Positions 21,041 to 32,478 of a DNA stretch of 64,000 bases are shown here, in pieces. The stretch's first letter is position 1. Each line of letters opens with the position of its first letter. The position numbers and the translations under genes were made by a program. Below the pieces are notes generated by a model that ran no database searches, was not told the DNA's origin, and worked only from the letters and a program-made list of their open reading frames with translations. This stretch comes from Macrostomum hystrix (Eukaryota > Platyhelminthes > Macrostomidae): NCBI GenBank assembly GCA_950097015.1, contig CATNEN010000039.1:11944001-12008000 (forward strand). Reading direction: 5' to 3'.

Positions 21041-22315
21041 ACTCTCAGGCTAGTTCAGCCCATCCTTCAGGGATTGAATCCCAGGTCTCCCAGGCTAGTT
21101 CAGCCCATCCTTCAGGGACTGAATCCCAGGTCTCCCAGGCTAGTTCAGCCCATCCTTCAGGGACTGAATCCCAGGTCTCCCAGGCTAGTTCAGCCCATCC
21201 TTCAGGGACTGAATCCCAGGTCTCCCAGGCTAGTTCAGCCCATCCTTCAGGGACTGAATCCCAGGTCTCCCAGGCTAGTTCAGCCCATCCTTCAGGGACT
21301 GAATCCCAGATCTCTCAGGACAGTTCAGCCCATCCTTCAGGGACTGAATCCCAGATCTCTCAGGACAGTTCAGCCCATCCTTCAGGGACTGAATCCCAGA
21401 TCTCTCAGGAAAGTTCAGCCCATCCTTCAGGGACTGAATCCCAGGTGTCTCAGGACAGTTCAGCCCATCCTTCAGGGACTGAATCCCAGATCTCTCAGGA
21501 CAGTTCAGCCCATCCTTCAGGGACTGAATCCCAGATCTCTCAGGACAGTTCAGCCCATCCTTCAGGGACTGAATCCCAGGTCTCCCAGGCTAGTTCAGCC
21601 CATCCTTCAGGGACTGAATCCCAGGTCTCCCAGGCTAGTTCAGCCCATCCTTCAGGGACTGAATCCCATGTCTCCCAGGCTAGTTCAGCCCATCCTTCAG
21701 GGACTGAATCCCAGGTCTCCCAGGCTAGTTCAGCCCATCCTTCAGGGACTGAATCCCAGGTCTCCCAGGCTAGTTCAGCCCATCCTTCAGGGACTGAATC
21801 CCAGGTCTCCCAGGCTAGTTCAGCCCATCCTTCAGGGACTGAATCCCAGGTCTCCCAGGCTAGTTCAGCCCATCCTTCAGCGACTGAATCCCAGGTGTCT
21901 CAGGGCGGTTCAGCCCATCCTTCAGGGACTGAATCCCAGCCCATCCTTCAGGGACTGAATCCCAGATCTCTCAGGACAGTTCAGCCCATCCTTCAGGGAC
22001 TGAATCCCAGATCTCTCAGGACAGTTCAGCCCATCCTTCAGGGACTGAATCCCAGATCTCTCAGGACAGTTCAGCCCATCCTTCAGGGACTGAATCCCAG
22101 GTGTCTCAGGACAGTTCAGCCCATCCTTCAGGGACTGAATCCCAGATCTCTCAGGACAGTTCAGCCCATCCTTCAGGGACTGAATCCCAGATCTCTCAGG
22201 ACAGTTCAGCCCATCCTTCAGGGACTGAATCCCAGATCTCTCAGGACAGTTCAGCCCATCCTTCAGGGACTGAATCCCAGATCTCTCAGGACAGTTCAGC
22301 CCATCCTTCAGTGAC
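21041..22315. repeat. Minisatellite K upstream of ERH, 45-bp unit, about 28 copies
   Basis: The unit contains AGTTCAGCCCATCCTTCAGG and GACTGAATCCCAG, with two main subtypes: CTCCCAGGCT (A) and CTCTCAGGAC (B). The subtypes are in blocks: A to about 21300, B to 21560, A to 21890, B to the end. One unit at about 21930 is truncated. The array stops about 20 bp before the ERH start codon and shares the 12-mer GCTAGTTCAGCC with the ERH coding sequence (22354-22365). Confidence 0.96.
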
Positions 22316-22336
22316 ACTAGAATCCGCTTCAGCGGC

Positions 22337-22648
22337 ATGTCTCATGCCATTCTGCTAGTTCAGCCGGACCTTAATCGGCTCGATGGTCGCATCTGGGCTG
22401 ACTACGACAGCATCAACGCCTGCCTCGAGGGCGTCTGTCGCATCTTTGAGGAGCATCTAAAAAAGACGCATCTGCACTCGCCGACCATCAGCTACGACAT
22501 TGGGCAGTTGTTTAACTTCATTGACAGCCTTGGCGATCTGAGCTGTCTAGTACTCAACAGGCCCAGTGGAACCTACGTTCCGCATAACAAAGTCTGGATC
22601 AAAGAGCGGCTATATGTGCTGCTGCGCAAGCAGTCAGATGGTCACTAA
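22337..22648 (+). CDS. ERH: Enhancer of rudimentary homolog
   Basis: Small, highly conserved nuclear protein that dimerises and takes part in mRNA splicing and RNA-decay complexes. It is 103 residues, against 104 in human. Conserved blocks are MSHAILLVQP, ADYDSINACLEGVCRIFEEHLKK, SPTISYDIGQLFNFIDSL, LSCLVLNRPSGTYVPHNK and WIKERLYVLLRK. The reading frame is intact in one exon, whereas vertebrate genes interrupt it; a retrocopy is possible, but the sequence shows no decay. The ATG lies only 4 nt behind an acceptor-like CGCTTCAG, itself next to array K, leaving no room for a conventional promoter. The leader is therefore probably supplied by trans-splicing or by an upstream exon. Confidence 0.95.
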   Translation: MSHAILLVQPDLNRLDGRIWADYDSINACLEGVCRIFEEHLKKTHLHSPTISYDIGQLFNFIDSLGDLSCLVLNRPSGTYVPHNKVWIKERLYVLLRKQSDGH

Positions 22649-24009
22649 CTGATCTTGCCACCCTATGCTTGACTCAGTGATGATTTCAATTGTTTTTGTT
22701 CTCGACACAGATACTATACTCTAACTATACTATAACTATAATAACATAATATAGTTAATATGGTATCTGTGGTTGTCTGAGATAGCTTTAAGTTCTATGC
22801 GGCACAAAGAAAGCGCTAGTTAGCTAAGTTAGCTGGCCTTGTTTTGGTGTACATCTTCACTTTATGTTATTCTGTCAGAGACCCCCACCCCTAAGCTGGC
22901 TGCGTGTGATATCGAATCTCTCTCCTCCCGACTCCCGACTCCCCCTACTTTATCGATCGCGCCGCGCCTTTCCATGCAAGCCTCTACGCCGTCACTTATC
23001 TCTCTATTTTATTGCCTTTCCTCGTCGCATCCTAAAGAGGGTTAAGCTGCTATGTACACTTCTGACGCTGCCAGCCAATGTACAATTTTGACTGAAGTGG
23101 TATTGAAATCTTGTGCGTCTCGTTGAAGTTTATCTAACTATCTTCCGCACAGAATAGCAACAGCTTTCCTTACTTGCTACTGAATAGAAAGTAGCGAAAC
23201 TATTTTACAACAGAAGAGTAAGTGGAAGTGGCCCATCTAGTTAATTTAATATCTGTGGTTCTCGACTACATTTTTTGTGTTTTAACTTTAGTTGTTATAA
23301 AACAGATTTTTGCGGTTTTTAAGGTTTTTTTAATGTGTTTTTGAAAGAAGCTGTAAATTATTTACTACAATATAAAATCTATTTTAAAAACGTCCTAACA
23401 TGTGTTCTTAAACACGTTATGAAATGTCTTCTAGACCAAAGGAAGCTTGTATTCCATTCGTGTATTTGTCCTATTAGCTTTAGTTTAATGGTGTTCCAAA
23501 GCACATTCTTTTATATTGAACTCAAGAAAATTCTTAAATTCTATAGTCGTTTAACATTGTGTTCCTGCACCTGTAATTAATCTGTCTTGTCTTATCTTAC
23601 TTCTAATATTACTATACTAAAGCGAATATAATACACGTGTAATTTTTCGTTTGGCACTACTAATGTATAAAACTGGATATTACAATGGCAGTCTTAAGTC
23701 GTTGCTAGTTAATATTTGTTTATAATAATAAGAGATTATTATCCCACACAGACAAAGCGACCAACACATTTACATAATATTTATTGACAGCAACTTTAAT
23801 AATTAAATTTGCCAAATCTAGCATTTTTTTCGTGTTCCATGTTTTGTACTACGAACTCGTAGTGTGCTACTGTTAGTAATCGCTTGGTAGATATGAATCC
23901 CATGCAATGGTAAATTAAATTATACCGTTATTGCTGCAGGTGTTGCGAGATGTGTGCTTATTCCAAAGTAAAAAGTTTTAAACGAAATGAGCTTCGTGTG
24001 TAGTTTTTC
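22649..24009. other. ERH downstream region
   Basis: AT-rich sequence with no second gene recognised. A pyrimidine-rich stretch at about 22915-23030 and several ATTAAA variants (for example near 23803) may belong to the ERH 3' untranslated region. I found no AATAAA. Confidence 0.35.
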
Positions 24010-24662
24010 TTTGGGTAGATGACCTTCAGTAGGTCATTCACCTTTTCCTTGGGTAGATGATCCTCTATTTCCTCGGTACACAATCCCCTATTTCTTTAGT
24101 AGACCATCCCCTATTTCATTATTAGACAATCCCCTACTACCTCGGTAGAATATCCCCTATTTCTTCGGTAGACAATCCCCTATTTCTTCGGTAGACAATC
24201 CCCTATTTCCTCGGTAGACAATCCCCTGTTTCTTTAGTAGACAATCCCCTATTTCTTCAGTAGATGATCCCCTATTTCTTCAGTAGATGATCCCCTATTT
24301 CTTCAGTAGATGATCCCCTATTTCATCAGTAGATGATCCCCTATTTCTTCAGTAGATGATCCCCTATTTCTTTGGTAGATGATCCCTATTTCTTCGGTCG
24401 ATGATTCACTATTTCTGTGGTAGATAATCCCCTATTTTCGGTAGATGATCCCTATTTCTTCAGTAGATGATCCCCTACTTCTTCCGTAGACAATCCCCTA
24501 TTTCTTCGGTAGACAATCCACTATTTCTTTTGTAGATGATCCCCTATTTCTTTGGTAGATGATCCCTATATCTTCGGTAGATGATCCCTTATTTCTTCGG
24601 TGGATGATCCCCTATTTCTTCGGTAGATGATCCCTTATTTCTTCGGTGGATGATCCCCTATT
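24010..24662. repeat. Minisatellite L, 23-bp unit
   Basis: About 28 copies of a 23-bp unit with core AGATGATCCCCTATTTCTTC. The left third carries AGACAATCCCC and the right part GATGATCCCC. It is intergenic. The unit contains the GATCCCCT motif that also appears inverted in array F. Confidence 0.94.
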
Positions 24663-25264
24663 CCCAATAGCAAGCCAAGGTCCGCATACTATAGCAGGCA
24701 CTGAGTCAGCGGTTCTGAATGCCCGATGCATCCGAGGCGGAGCTGATGGCTAAGGTCGGCGCCATAATATGTTATTTTCTTCTTCGCGTTTTTATGAGGC
24801 CGGTTTTATTATCGCTGCTGCTTTTTAGGAGATCCAGCTCGAGACGCCAGGTGCCGCGGCATATTTGAGCACATTTGAGTACCGCTCAGCCTTCGCGTTT
24901 GTCCGGCTGGCTTGTTTTAGCCCCTGTGGGATCTAAGCAGATAGGAATATTATCTGTAATGATCCCATCTGCTGCAACAGAGCGGTATTTTATGTGCCAT
25001 CCTCATGTCTTGCTTTTCCCAGCTTCTGCCCCAATGGGCTGAGAGCCGATGCGAGCGGCCTCATAAACTCAAATCCCATATTTTCTGTTCGGCACTATAG
25101 GCAGGAATATTTCATTCGCGCCAGCTGAATTTGATCGTAAATATTTCCTCGCTCTCTTCGAACCGTTATATTGCCCGCCGGGGAGTGCCGTTTTGTATTC
25201 CTCAATTCGGATCGACTGAGTTGGACACGGAAGATGCAAACTGGACTCAGGATAGTATGCTAGT
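24663..25264. other. GC-richer spacer between two arrays
   Basis: Non-repetitive sequence. A frame following TTTTTTAG at about 24825-24830 stays open for about 35 codons but matches nothing I recognise. No gene is called. Confidence 0.3.
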
Positions 25265-25655
25265 AGGATAGTATTTCTGAAATTCGGAAACCCGACAATC
25301 GCCAAACCGAAACTCGGAAACCCAACAATCATTATCCCCAAACTCGGAAACCCAACAATCATTATCCCCAAATTCGGTAACCCAACAATCATTATCCCCA
25401 AATTCGGTAACCCAACAATCATTATCCCCAAATTCGGTAACCCAACAATCATTATCCCCAAATTCGGTAACCCAACAATCATTATCCCCAAATTCGGTAA
25501 CCCAACAATCATTATCCCCAAATTCGGTAACCCAACAATCATTATCCCCAATTCGGTAACCCAACAATCATTATCCCCAAATTCGGTAACCCAACAATCA
25601 TTATCCCCAAATTCGGAAACCCAACAATCACCAGCCTGAAATTCGGAATCTGACT
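25265..25655. repeat. Minisatellite M, 30-bp unit
   Basis: About 13 copies of a 30-bp unit containing AATTCGGTAACCCAACAATC and ATTATCCCCA. It is nearly homogeneous inside, with diverged units at both edges. It is the same family and orientation as array N, 0.9 kb to the right. Confidence 0.95.
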
Positions 25656-26559
25656 CAGTATTCAGGCAGATATTGATGCATGAAGATTTAGGGACTCGAG
25701 ATTAATGACTGGCTGTAGCCCTTAGTTACTATTAGATCCTTTCGATCTGCGATGTACAGGCACATTAATTAAAGATTGGAGCTATGGCGCATTATTAATT
25801 CAATGAAATATAAATAGACTTGTTGCCAAGTGCATGTCCAGGCAGTTAAGTTAAAAGTGGCAATCTAAGTTTTTATTAACAATGGCTTTCATATTATTTC
25901 CGCTAATGTGATTCCTGTTGCTATAGGAAATTGAAATGCAATAATAGCAAGATCCCATATGGGGCACTTTACAATGCTTGACTAATGCGCCCACAAAATC
26001 GCGCCCTAGAAGTGACTGCAACATTTTTCAGTGGCTTCATACTATTTAGCAACATAGCTACAGGCTAGAGAATACAATATAATATAAACTATTTGCAATA
26101 TAATGGCAGTTAAACTGGGCCAGCTGCCAAGAACCCACAATGTACGAGAACTAGTTCATTAACTAACCGGTGCGGCTTCGAAAAATTGTCCAGAAATTCG
26201 GAGCAATGAGGTTGGTGTCGGTTGGCGGTGAGGCTATCGTCTGGTGTTTTTTCCGGGCAACGTAGAGAGAGAATGTAAAAAATATCTATTTGCCTATTTT
26301 TATTTCTGGCTTATTTGCATGCGTTTTCAAATGGGACATGTATACGAGCTAGAGAGAATCCGATGCTTAGGTCTGTGTTTACATCCCGATTCAATTGTTT
26401 GTTTATCTGCATCGAAGCTTATAAGATACAGCCCTATTTATCGATCTCTAAATGTACTTTTGCGCAACAGAAGGATAAAAGGCCAGCGAAGTCGTTGGTC
26501 GACTTTAAACAATTCGACAATTCGACCACTTAGAACAAAGAATTACGAAAACCAGACTT
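25656..26559. other. Spacer between related arrays M and N
   Basis: Non-repetitive AT-rich sequence with short open frames only. No recognised exon, RNA or mobile element. Confidence 0.3.
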
Positions 26560-27265
26560 CAAACTGAAATTCGGAAACCCAAAACTACCCTACTCGAAAT
26601 TCTAACCCGAAATTCGGAAACCCAACAATTACCAACCCGAAATTCGGAAACCCAACAATCACCAACATAAAATTCGGAAACCCAACAATTACCAACCCGA
26701 AATTCGGAAACCCAACAATCACCAACATAAAATTCGGAAACCCAACAATTACCAACCCGAAATTCGGAAACCCAACAATCACCAACGCGAAATTCGGAAA
26801 CCCAACAATCACCAACATAAAATTCGGAAACCCAACAATTACCAACCCGAAATTCGGAAACCCAACAATCACCAACCCGAAATTCGGAAACCCAACAATC
26901 ACCAACCCGAAATTCGGAATCCCAACAATCACCAACTCGAAATTCGGAATCCCAACAATCACCAACTCGAAATTCGGAAACCCAACAATCACCAACATAA
27001 AATTCGGAAACCCAACAATTACCAACCCGAAATTCGGAAACCCAACAATCACCAACATAAAATTCGGAAACCCAACAATCACCAACTCGAAATTCGGAAA
27101 CGCAACAATCACCAACCCGAAATTCGGAAACCCAACAAACACCAACCCGAAATTCGGAAACCCAACAAACACCAACCCGAAATTCGGAAACCCAACAAAC
27201 ACCAACCCCAAATTCGGAAACCCAACAAACACCAACCCCAAATTCGGAAACCTGCCAGTCTTCAG
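26560..27265. repeat. Minisatellite N, 30-bp unit
   Basis: About 23 copies of a 30-bp unit containing AATTCGGAAACCCAACAATC and ACCAACCCGA, with an ACCAACATAA variant alternating in the left half. It is related to array M: same 20-bp half-unit, different second half. Long open frames on the minus strand are artefacts. Confidence 0.95.
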
Positions 27266-28273
27266 CCTGAAAAGCAAATGGGACTAAGTTAGAAAATTCA
27301 GCGAAGCATTTTTCTTTACAACCTTTGAAAAGAAGCATTCAAAATCATTGTACTGAGCCATGGGGGTAGAAAGTCTTGATGAGTTTGTATGCAAAGAAAC
27401 GTAGCATAGCTTCTAAAAACTGACTATACAAAACAGGCTTGAGATAATTTAATTTATTACACTGGCCGGTGGACCAGTGAAAGAGAGGGAGAAAGATTTT
27501 GTTAAAAAAAATTACAGCGAACTAAACCTGCATCAATAGTGACTAGTAGCTCGTATATATAAAGAGAGTCTATATAGATTAAATAACTGTAAGTCATCAG
27601 GTAGCCAGAGCAATAAACCTGTCCGCAGACTTTGCCTGCAGCTCTCACTCGGGGCGCATTTTACTTTGGCATTTACCCCATATAGGGGCATGAATAATAG
27701 ATAAAGCCAGGCACCAACCTAAGCCCTCACCTAAGCTCCGCTCTCTCTGATTGATTACAGCAAAGGCATTTTTTGCCGACTGGTAAAGATGGCACCCGTT
27801 TCTGGTGTTGCGAAGCAGCAGAAGCAGCAGCTACCACCGAGAGATATGGAGACAGAGGCAGAAAATGCCACCCTTCACTGATAAGGAGGCCGCTATCATC
27901 GGGCGCCAAACTACCATTTTTTGTGGTATAGTTATTACCTCACAATACCACAGATACACCCGACAGATAGTGTCTGATTATGCACTTACACTTGGTGAAA
28001 ACACACGAATAAATTCGTTTTTGAACCTATTTTTAAAACTTAAGTTGATCATGAGATAGGTAAAAAAGTGTCTGCCAGTTTTAGATATACTCGTAGTGAG
28101 TTGTGCGTAAAGGAAGCGTATTGTCTGCCATTTAAACTCGAACAAAAAATGTAACAATTAATAAAAATGTTCTCTGGGGAACTATTTTCAAAGGTCGTGT
28201 TCTGCTAAATGGAAGTTTAAAAAATGTATTCTTGCCTGATAAAATCTCGTTCTGAGGAAAATTTCTGTGGGCA
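27266..28273. other. Unannotated intergenic segment
   Basis: No confident gene. A 30-codon frame from an ATG at 27789 has a good initiation context but no similarity that I recognise. There are no arrays. Confidence 0.3.
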
Positions 28274-28285
28274 AAGCTCGTTTTG

Positions 28286-28636
28286 AAGGGGTCGGTGGCA
28301 GAGCGGTTATCGCGTTTGCCTCTCGCACCAAGGTCCCTAAGTTCGATTCCAGGGCGAGGCCATTTGGGGCGCAGCCGCGGAGAGAAGGCTTGGGGGCTTG
28401 TCGTGCAATTTACGCCCTTGAGGGCCAACCTCCAAGGCACAGTGAAATGTACACTGCCTGACGATGAGAAAGTCAGCGCAGATGTACACACCTGTATGAG
28501 CGTATGCCTGCGTACAGCATCTGTGTGTGTGCTCAGGAGTCAGCGAAATGGGCAGAATTGCCTCATCGCTGGCTGCGGGTCTAGTGTCACTAAATGATGT
28601 GCCACTGCCCGCAGCTCTCCTGCAATTATCATTATT
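28286..28636 (+). mobile_element. tRNA-derived SINE, copy 1, full length with target duplication
   Basis: The head resembles a tRNA: a box A-like GGTGGCAGAGCGGTTA and a box B-like AAGTTCGATTCC about 40 bases later. The body includes CAACCTCCAAGGCACAGTG, and the tail runs CCGCAGCTCTCCTGCAATTA with ATT repeats. It is flanked by a perfect 12-bp duplication AAGCTCGTTTTG (28274-28285 and 28637-28648), proof of insertion by retroposition. The internal A and B boxes would allow RNA polymerase III transcription. Confidence 0.92.
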
Positions 28637-28654
28637 AAGCTCGTTTTGTGTGAG

Positions 28655-28915
28655 GGCGGTGAGGGGCAGAGTGGTATAACGCGTTTGCCTCTCGCACCGA
28701 GGTCCTGAGCTCGATTCCGCATCGTGGCTCATTCATTTCGGGCGCAGCCGCAGCCGCAGCCAACCTCCAAGGCACAGTGAGAGTGTACAGTGCCTGACGA
28801 TGGGAAAGTCAGGACAGATTTGCACACCTGTGTGAGTGTGTGTCTGTCCAGTGTCACCAAATGATGTGCCATTGCCCGCATCCCTCCTGCAATTATGATT
28901 ATATTAAAAAGCACA
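28655..28915 (+). mobile_element. tRNA-derived SINE, copy 2, internally deleted
   Basis: Begins just after copy 1's target duplication. It has the same head (GGGGCAGAGTGG..AGCTCGATTCC) and the same tail (CCCGCATCCCTCCTGCAATT), but lacks part of the middle between the GGCGCAGCCGC region and CAACCTCCAAG. Confidence 0.88.
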
Positions 28916-29454
28916 TTGTTCGTTGAGCCGTTGCATCAAAGTGCCGTTCTCTTGAACCATTCGGAAATCTTAGACCACTGTGTTGGGTCCACAGTGTGTG
29001 TTTGTGTGTGGTCCCACCTTAAACGCAGTAAACTCAGATACACTTGTAATAGTGTCTGAAATGGAAAATAAAGGAATTAGTTCTGCGCATAACGCACAGA
29101 TTTCAGCTGCATTCCCTATTTTCGAACTTGTCTTTTTCTCTCTATCAAGTCGTGTAGAGCTATCTGATTTTGCAGCCTGTTTACAATAGAAATGTGCCGT
29201 GTTTGCTTAAACATTCTCGCTCAGAAACTGCGCGTCAGCATGTGCAACTCCCTAAATCTATCTCGATACTTTGGTTAGAAGCCAAAGTTCTTTTCCGTCC
29301 TCTTTTGCAACTGTTTAAAATCATTTTCCGAGACGGTTGCGCAGACTGAATGAAAGGATTAGTCGTGATTTTAGCCTCTTGCGTGTGCGTGTTTCAGCAT
29401 GACCCATGTATTTAGCCTGAATTTATTCCAGACAATGCACTGGCAGCACTGCAC

Positions 29455-30090
29455 CACTTACAGCCTCTGACTGTGGGATTTACAGCCTCTGACTGTGGGA
29501 TTTACAGCCTCTGACTGTGGGATTTACAGCCTCTGACTGTGGGATTTACAGCCTCTGACTGTGGGATTTACAGCCTCTGACTGTGGGATTTACAGCCTCT
29601 GACTGTGGGATTTACTGCCTCTGACTGTGGGATTTACTGCCTCTGACTGTGGGATTTACAGCCTCTGACTGTGGGATTTACAGCCTCTGACTGTGGGATT
29701 TACAGCCTCTGACTGTGGGATTTACAGCCTCTGACTGTAGGATTTACAGCCTCTGACTGTGGGATTTACAGCCTCTGACTGTGGGATTTACAGCCTCTGA
29801 CTGTGGGATTTACAGCCTCTGACTGTGGGATTTACAGCCTCTGACTGTGGGATTTACAGTCTCTGACTGTGGGATTTACAGTCTCTGACTGTGGGATTTA
29901 CAGCCTCTGACTGTGGGATTTACAGTCTCTGACTGTGGGATTTACAGCCTCTGACTGTGGGATTTACAGCCTCTGACTGTGGGATTTACAGCCTCTGACT
30001 GTGGGATTTACAGCCTCGGACTGTGGGATTTACAGCCTCTGACTGTGGGATTTACTGCCTCTGACTGTGGGATTTACTGCCTCTGACTAG
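29455..30090. repeat. Minisatellite O, 22-bp unit
   Basis: About 29 copies of a 22-bp unit with core CTCTGACTGTGGGATTTACA, very homogeneous. Rare variants are ACTGCC and AGTCTC. It passes without a gap into array P. Confidence 0.96.
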
Positions 30091-30600
30091 GATTTGCAAT
30101 GCCAAACTGGGATATACAATGTGTGACTGGGATATACAATGTGTGACTGGGATATACAATGTGTGACTGGGATATACAATGTCTGACTGGGATATACAAT
30201 GTGTGACTGGTATAAACAATGTGTGACTGGGATATACAATGTGTGACTGGGATATACAATGTCTGACTGGGATATACAATGTGTGACTGGTATAAACAAT
30301 GTGTGACTGGGATATACAATGTGTGACTGGGATATACAATGTGTGACTGGGATATACAATGTGTGACTGGGATATACAATGTGTGACTGGGATATACAAT
30401 GTGTGACTGGGATATACAATGTGTGACTGGGATATACAATGTGTGACTCGGATATACAATGTGTGACTGGGATATACAATGTGTGACTGGTATAAACAAT
30501 GTGTGACTGGGATATACAATGTCTGACTGTGATATACAATGTGTGACTGGGATATACAATGTGTGACTGGGACATACAATGTGTGACTGGTATTTACAAA
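30091..30600. repeat. Minisatellite P, 20-bp unit
   Basis: About 25 copies of GTGTGACTGGGATATACAAT. It aligns with the unit of array O (TGACTG..GGATtTACA), differing by two deleted bases and a few substitutions. A transitional unit at about 30085-30115 (GACTAGGATTTGCAATGCCA) joins the two. Confidence 0.96.
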
Positions 30601-30925
30601 GTCTGCTTTAAAAGGTTAAAAGATTGTTATTGCTCAAATATCTAAAAGACAGTAAAAACATTCTAGTTTTCGGTTGTAGTTTTCTAAGAAATTTTTGGAC
30701 AAAGGTAAACAGTTTTCGTGTACACCAACGCTTAAGTTCCCTCACATATATTATAAGAAACTGCATGTACAGTATACATGCCACACCATCATTACACAAT
30801 TTTCCAATAAGGAATTGCAAGAATTTAAATAAGAAGTAGTTATTGCACTTGCTTTTTCCTAAACGTTGTATAAATATATGTTTGGTAATATGGGATCGGA
30901 CAGGATAAACTGGGATGGGTTGATA
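30601..30925. other. Spacer between arrays P and Q
   Basis: AT-rich, non-repetitive sequence with no recognisable feature. Confidence 0.3.
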
Positions 30926-31600
30926 CTGGACTGGATGGAATGATACAAGATGTGATGGGATGGTACAGGATGGGATGGGATGTTACAGGATGTGATGGGA
31001 TGGTACAGGATGGGATGGGATGTTACAGGATGGGATGGGATGGTACAGGATGGGATAGGATAGTACAGGATGTGATGGGATGGTACAGGATGGGATGGGA
31101 TGGTACAGGATGGGATGGGATGGTACAGGATGTGATGGGATAGTACAGGATGTGATGGGATGGTACAGGATGTGATGGGGTGGTACAGGATGTGATGGGA
31201 TAGTACAGGATGTGATGGGATAGTACAGGATGTGATGGGATAGTACAGGATGTGATGGGATAGTACAGGATGGGATGGGATGGTACAGGATGTGATGGGA
31301 TGGTACAGGATGGGATGGGATGGTACAGGATGGGATGGGATGGTACAGGATGGGATGGGATGGTACAGGATGGGATGGGATGGTACAGGATGGGATAGGA
31401 TAGTACAGGATGGGATGGGATGGTACAGGATGGGATGGGATGGTACAGGATGTGATGGGATGGTACAGGATGGGATGGGATGGTACATGATGGGATGGGA
31501 TGGTACAGGATGGGATAGGATAGTACAGGATGGGATGGGGTGGTACAGGATGGGATGGAATGGTACAGGATGTGACGGGATAGTACGCGATGGGAATGGG
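30926..31600. repeat. Minisatellite Q, 20-bp G-rich unit
   Basis: About 33 copies of GATGGTACAGGATGGGATGG, with GTGATGG and GATAGG variants. The plus strand is G-rich with regularly spaced GG/GGG runs and the minus strand is C-rich, so G-quadruplex formation is possible. Open frames on both strands are artefacts. Confidence 0.95.
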
Positions 31601-32070
31601 ATTTGGAGTTGAAGTGGATAAAATGTAATTTAGAGCTAGAATTGCTAACGAGAAGTGTCACGAAAATGATGCTAATCGAGATTCGCCAATATGATTAATA
31701 AGAATGACAGGCATTGTTTACCGAAAGAATCGAAAACTTCGACACTATGAGACTGATAAGCAATTTGTTTTTTAGCCAGAAGTCATTTTACTTATAGAAG
31801 CACAGCAGCAAGCTAGCAATAGCCGTTAAACAGTAACTCATTGAATAACAAATATATAATATTTGTAAGCAATAACTAGTTCAAAGCGACGTACGAGCGT
31901 ACTAGTAAACGACTATATTTACGACAGTAAAGATTTTTCTCCAAAGAAACAATTATGTACAAAAGTGATTGCTTAATTTTTCAACCAGTTTTGAAAAAAA
32001 CTGGAAAAACGTAACGTATTCTGACATCAAATCCTTTTTTAAACAAAAGAAAAACAGGAGATTCGGGACA
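31601..32070. other. Spacer between arrays Q and R
   Basis: AT-rich unique sequence. I see no gene, RNA or transposon. Confidence 0.3.
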
Positions 32071-32478
32071 CAGGATCGAACTTGGGATCTGGGAAGATCG
32101 AGCTGCGAATTTGAGGATCTAAGAAGATATAGATCCCAAATTCAGGATCTGGGAAGATATGGAACCTAATTCGAGGATATGTGAAGATCTAGATCCCGAT
32201 TTGAGGATCTGGGAAGATATGGAACCTAATTCGAGGATATGTGAAGATCTAGATCCCGATTTGAGGATCTGGGAAGATCTAGATCCCGATTTGAGGATCT
32301 GGGAAGATATAGATCCCAATTTGAGGATCTGGGGAGATATAGATCCCAATTTGAGGATCTGGGAAGATATAGATCCCAATTTGAGGATCTGGGGAGATAT
32401 AGATCCCAATTTGAGGATCTGGGAAGATATAGATCCCAATTTGAGGATCTGGGGAGATATAGATCCCAATTTGAGGAA
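32071..32478. repeat. Minisatellite R, 30-bp unit
   Basis: About 14 copies of a 30-bp unit with core GAGGATCTGGGAAGATATAG followed by ATCCCAATTT. The last copies alternate GGGAAG and GGGGAG, making a 60-bp higher-order period. Confidence 0.94.

Noticed and set aside
24025-24660. Possible CRISPR-like direct repeats
   Set aside because: Units are contiguous without unique spacers and the context is eukaryotic; they are minisatellites.
24829-24940. Open frame after a TTTTTTAG acceptor-like site
   Set aside because: About 35 codons with no family resemblance and no partner exons.
25069-27338. Minus-strand frames with IMIVGLPNLG and VGDCWVSEF repeats
   Set aside because: Pure translations of arrays M and N, overlapping in two frames. 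No start context, splice sites or domain.
27789-27881. Thirty-codon frame MAPVSGVAKQQ.. with good start context
   Set aside because: No similarity that I recognise and no supporting structure; chance remains likely.
28291-28360. A genuine tRNA gene
   Set aside because: The A and B boxes are tRNA-like, but the element repeats eight times with the same non-tRNA body and ATT tail and has a target duplication, so it is a SINE head.
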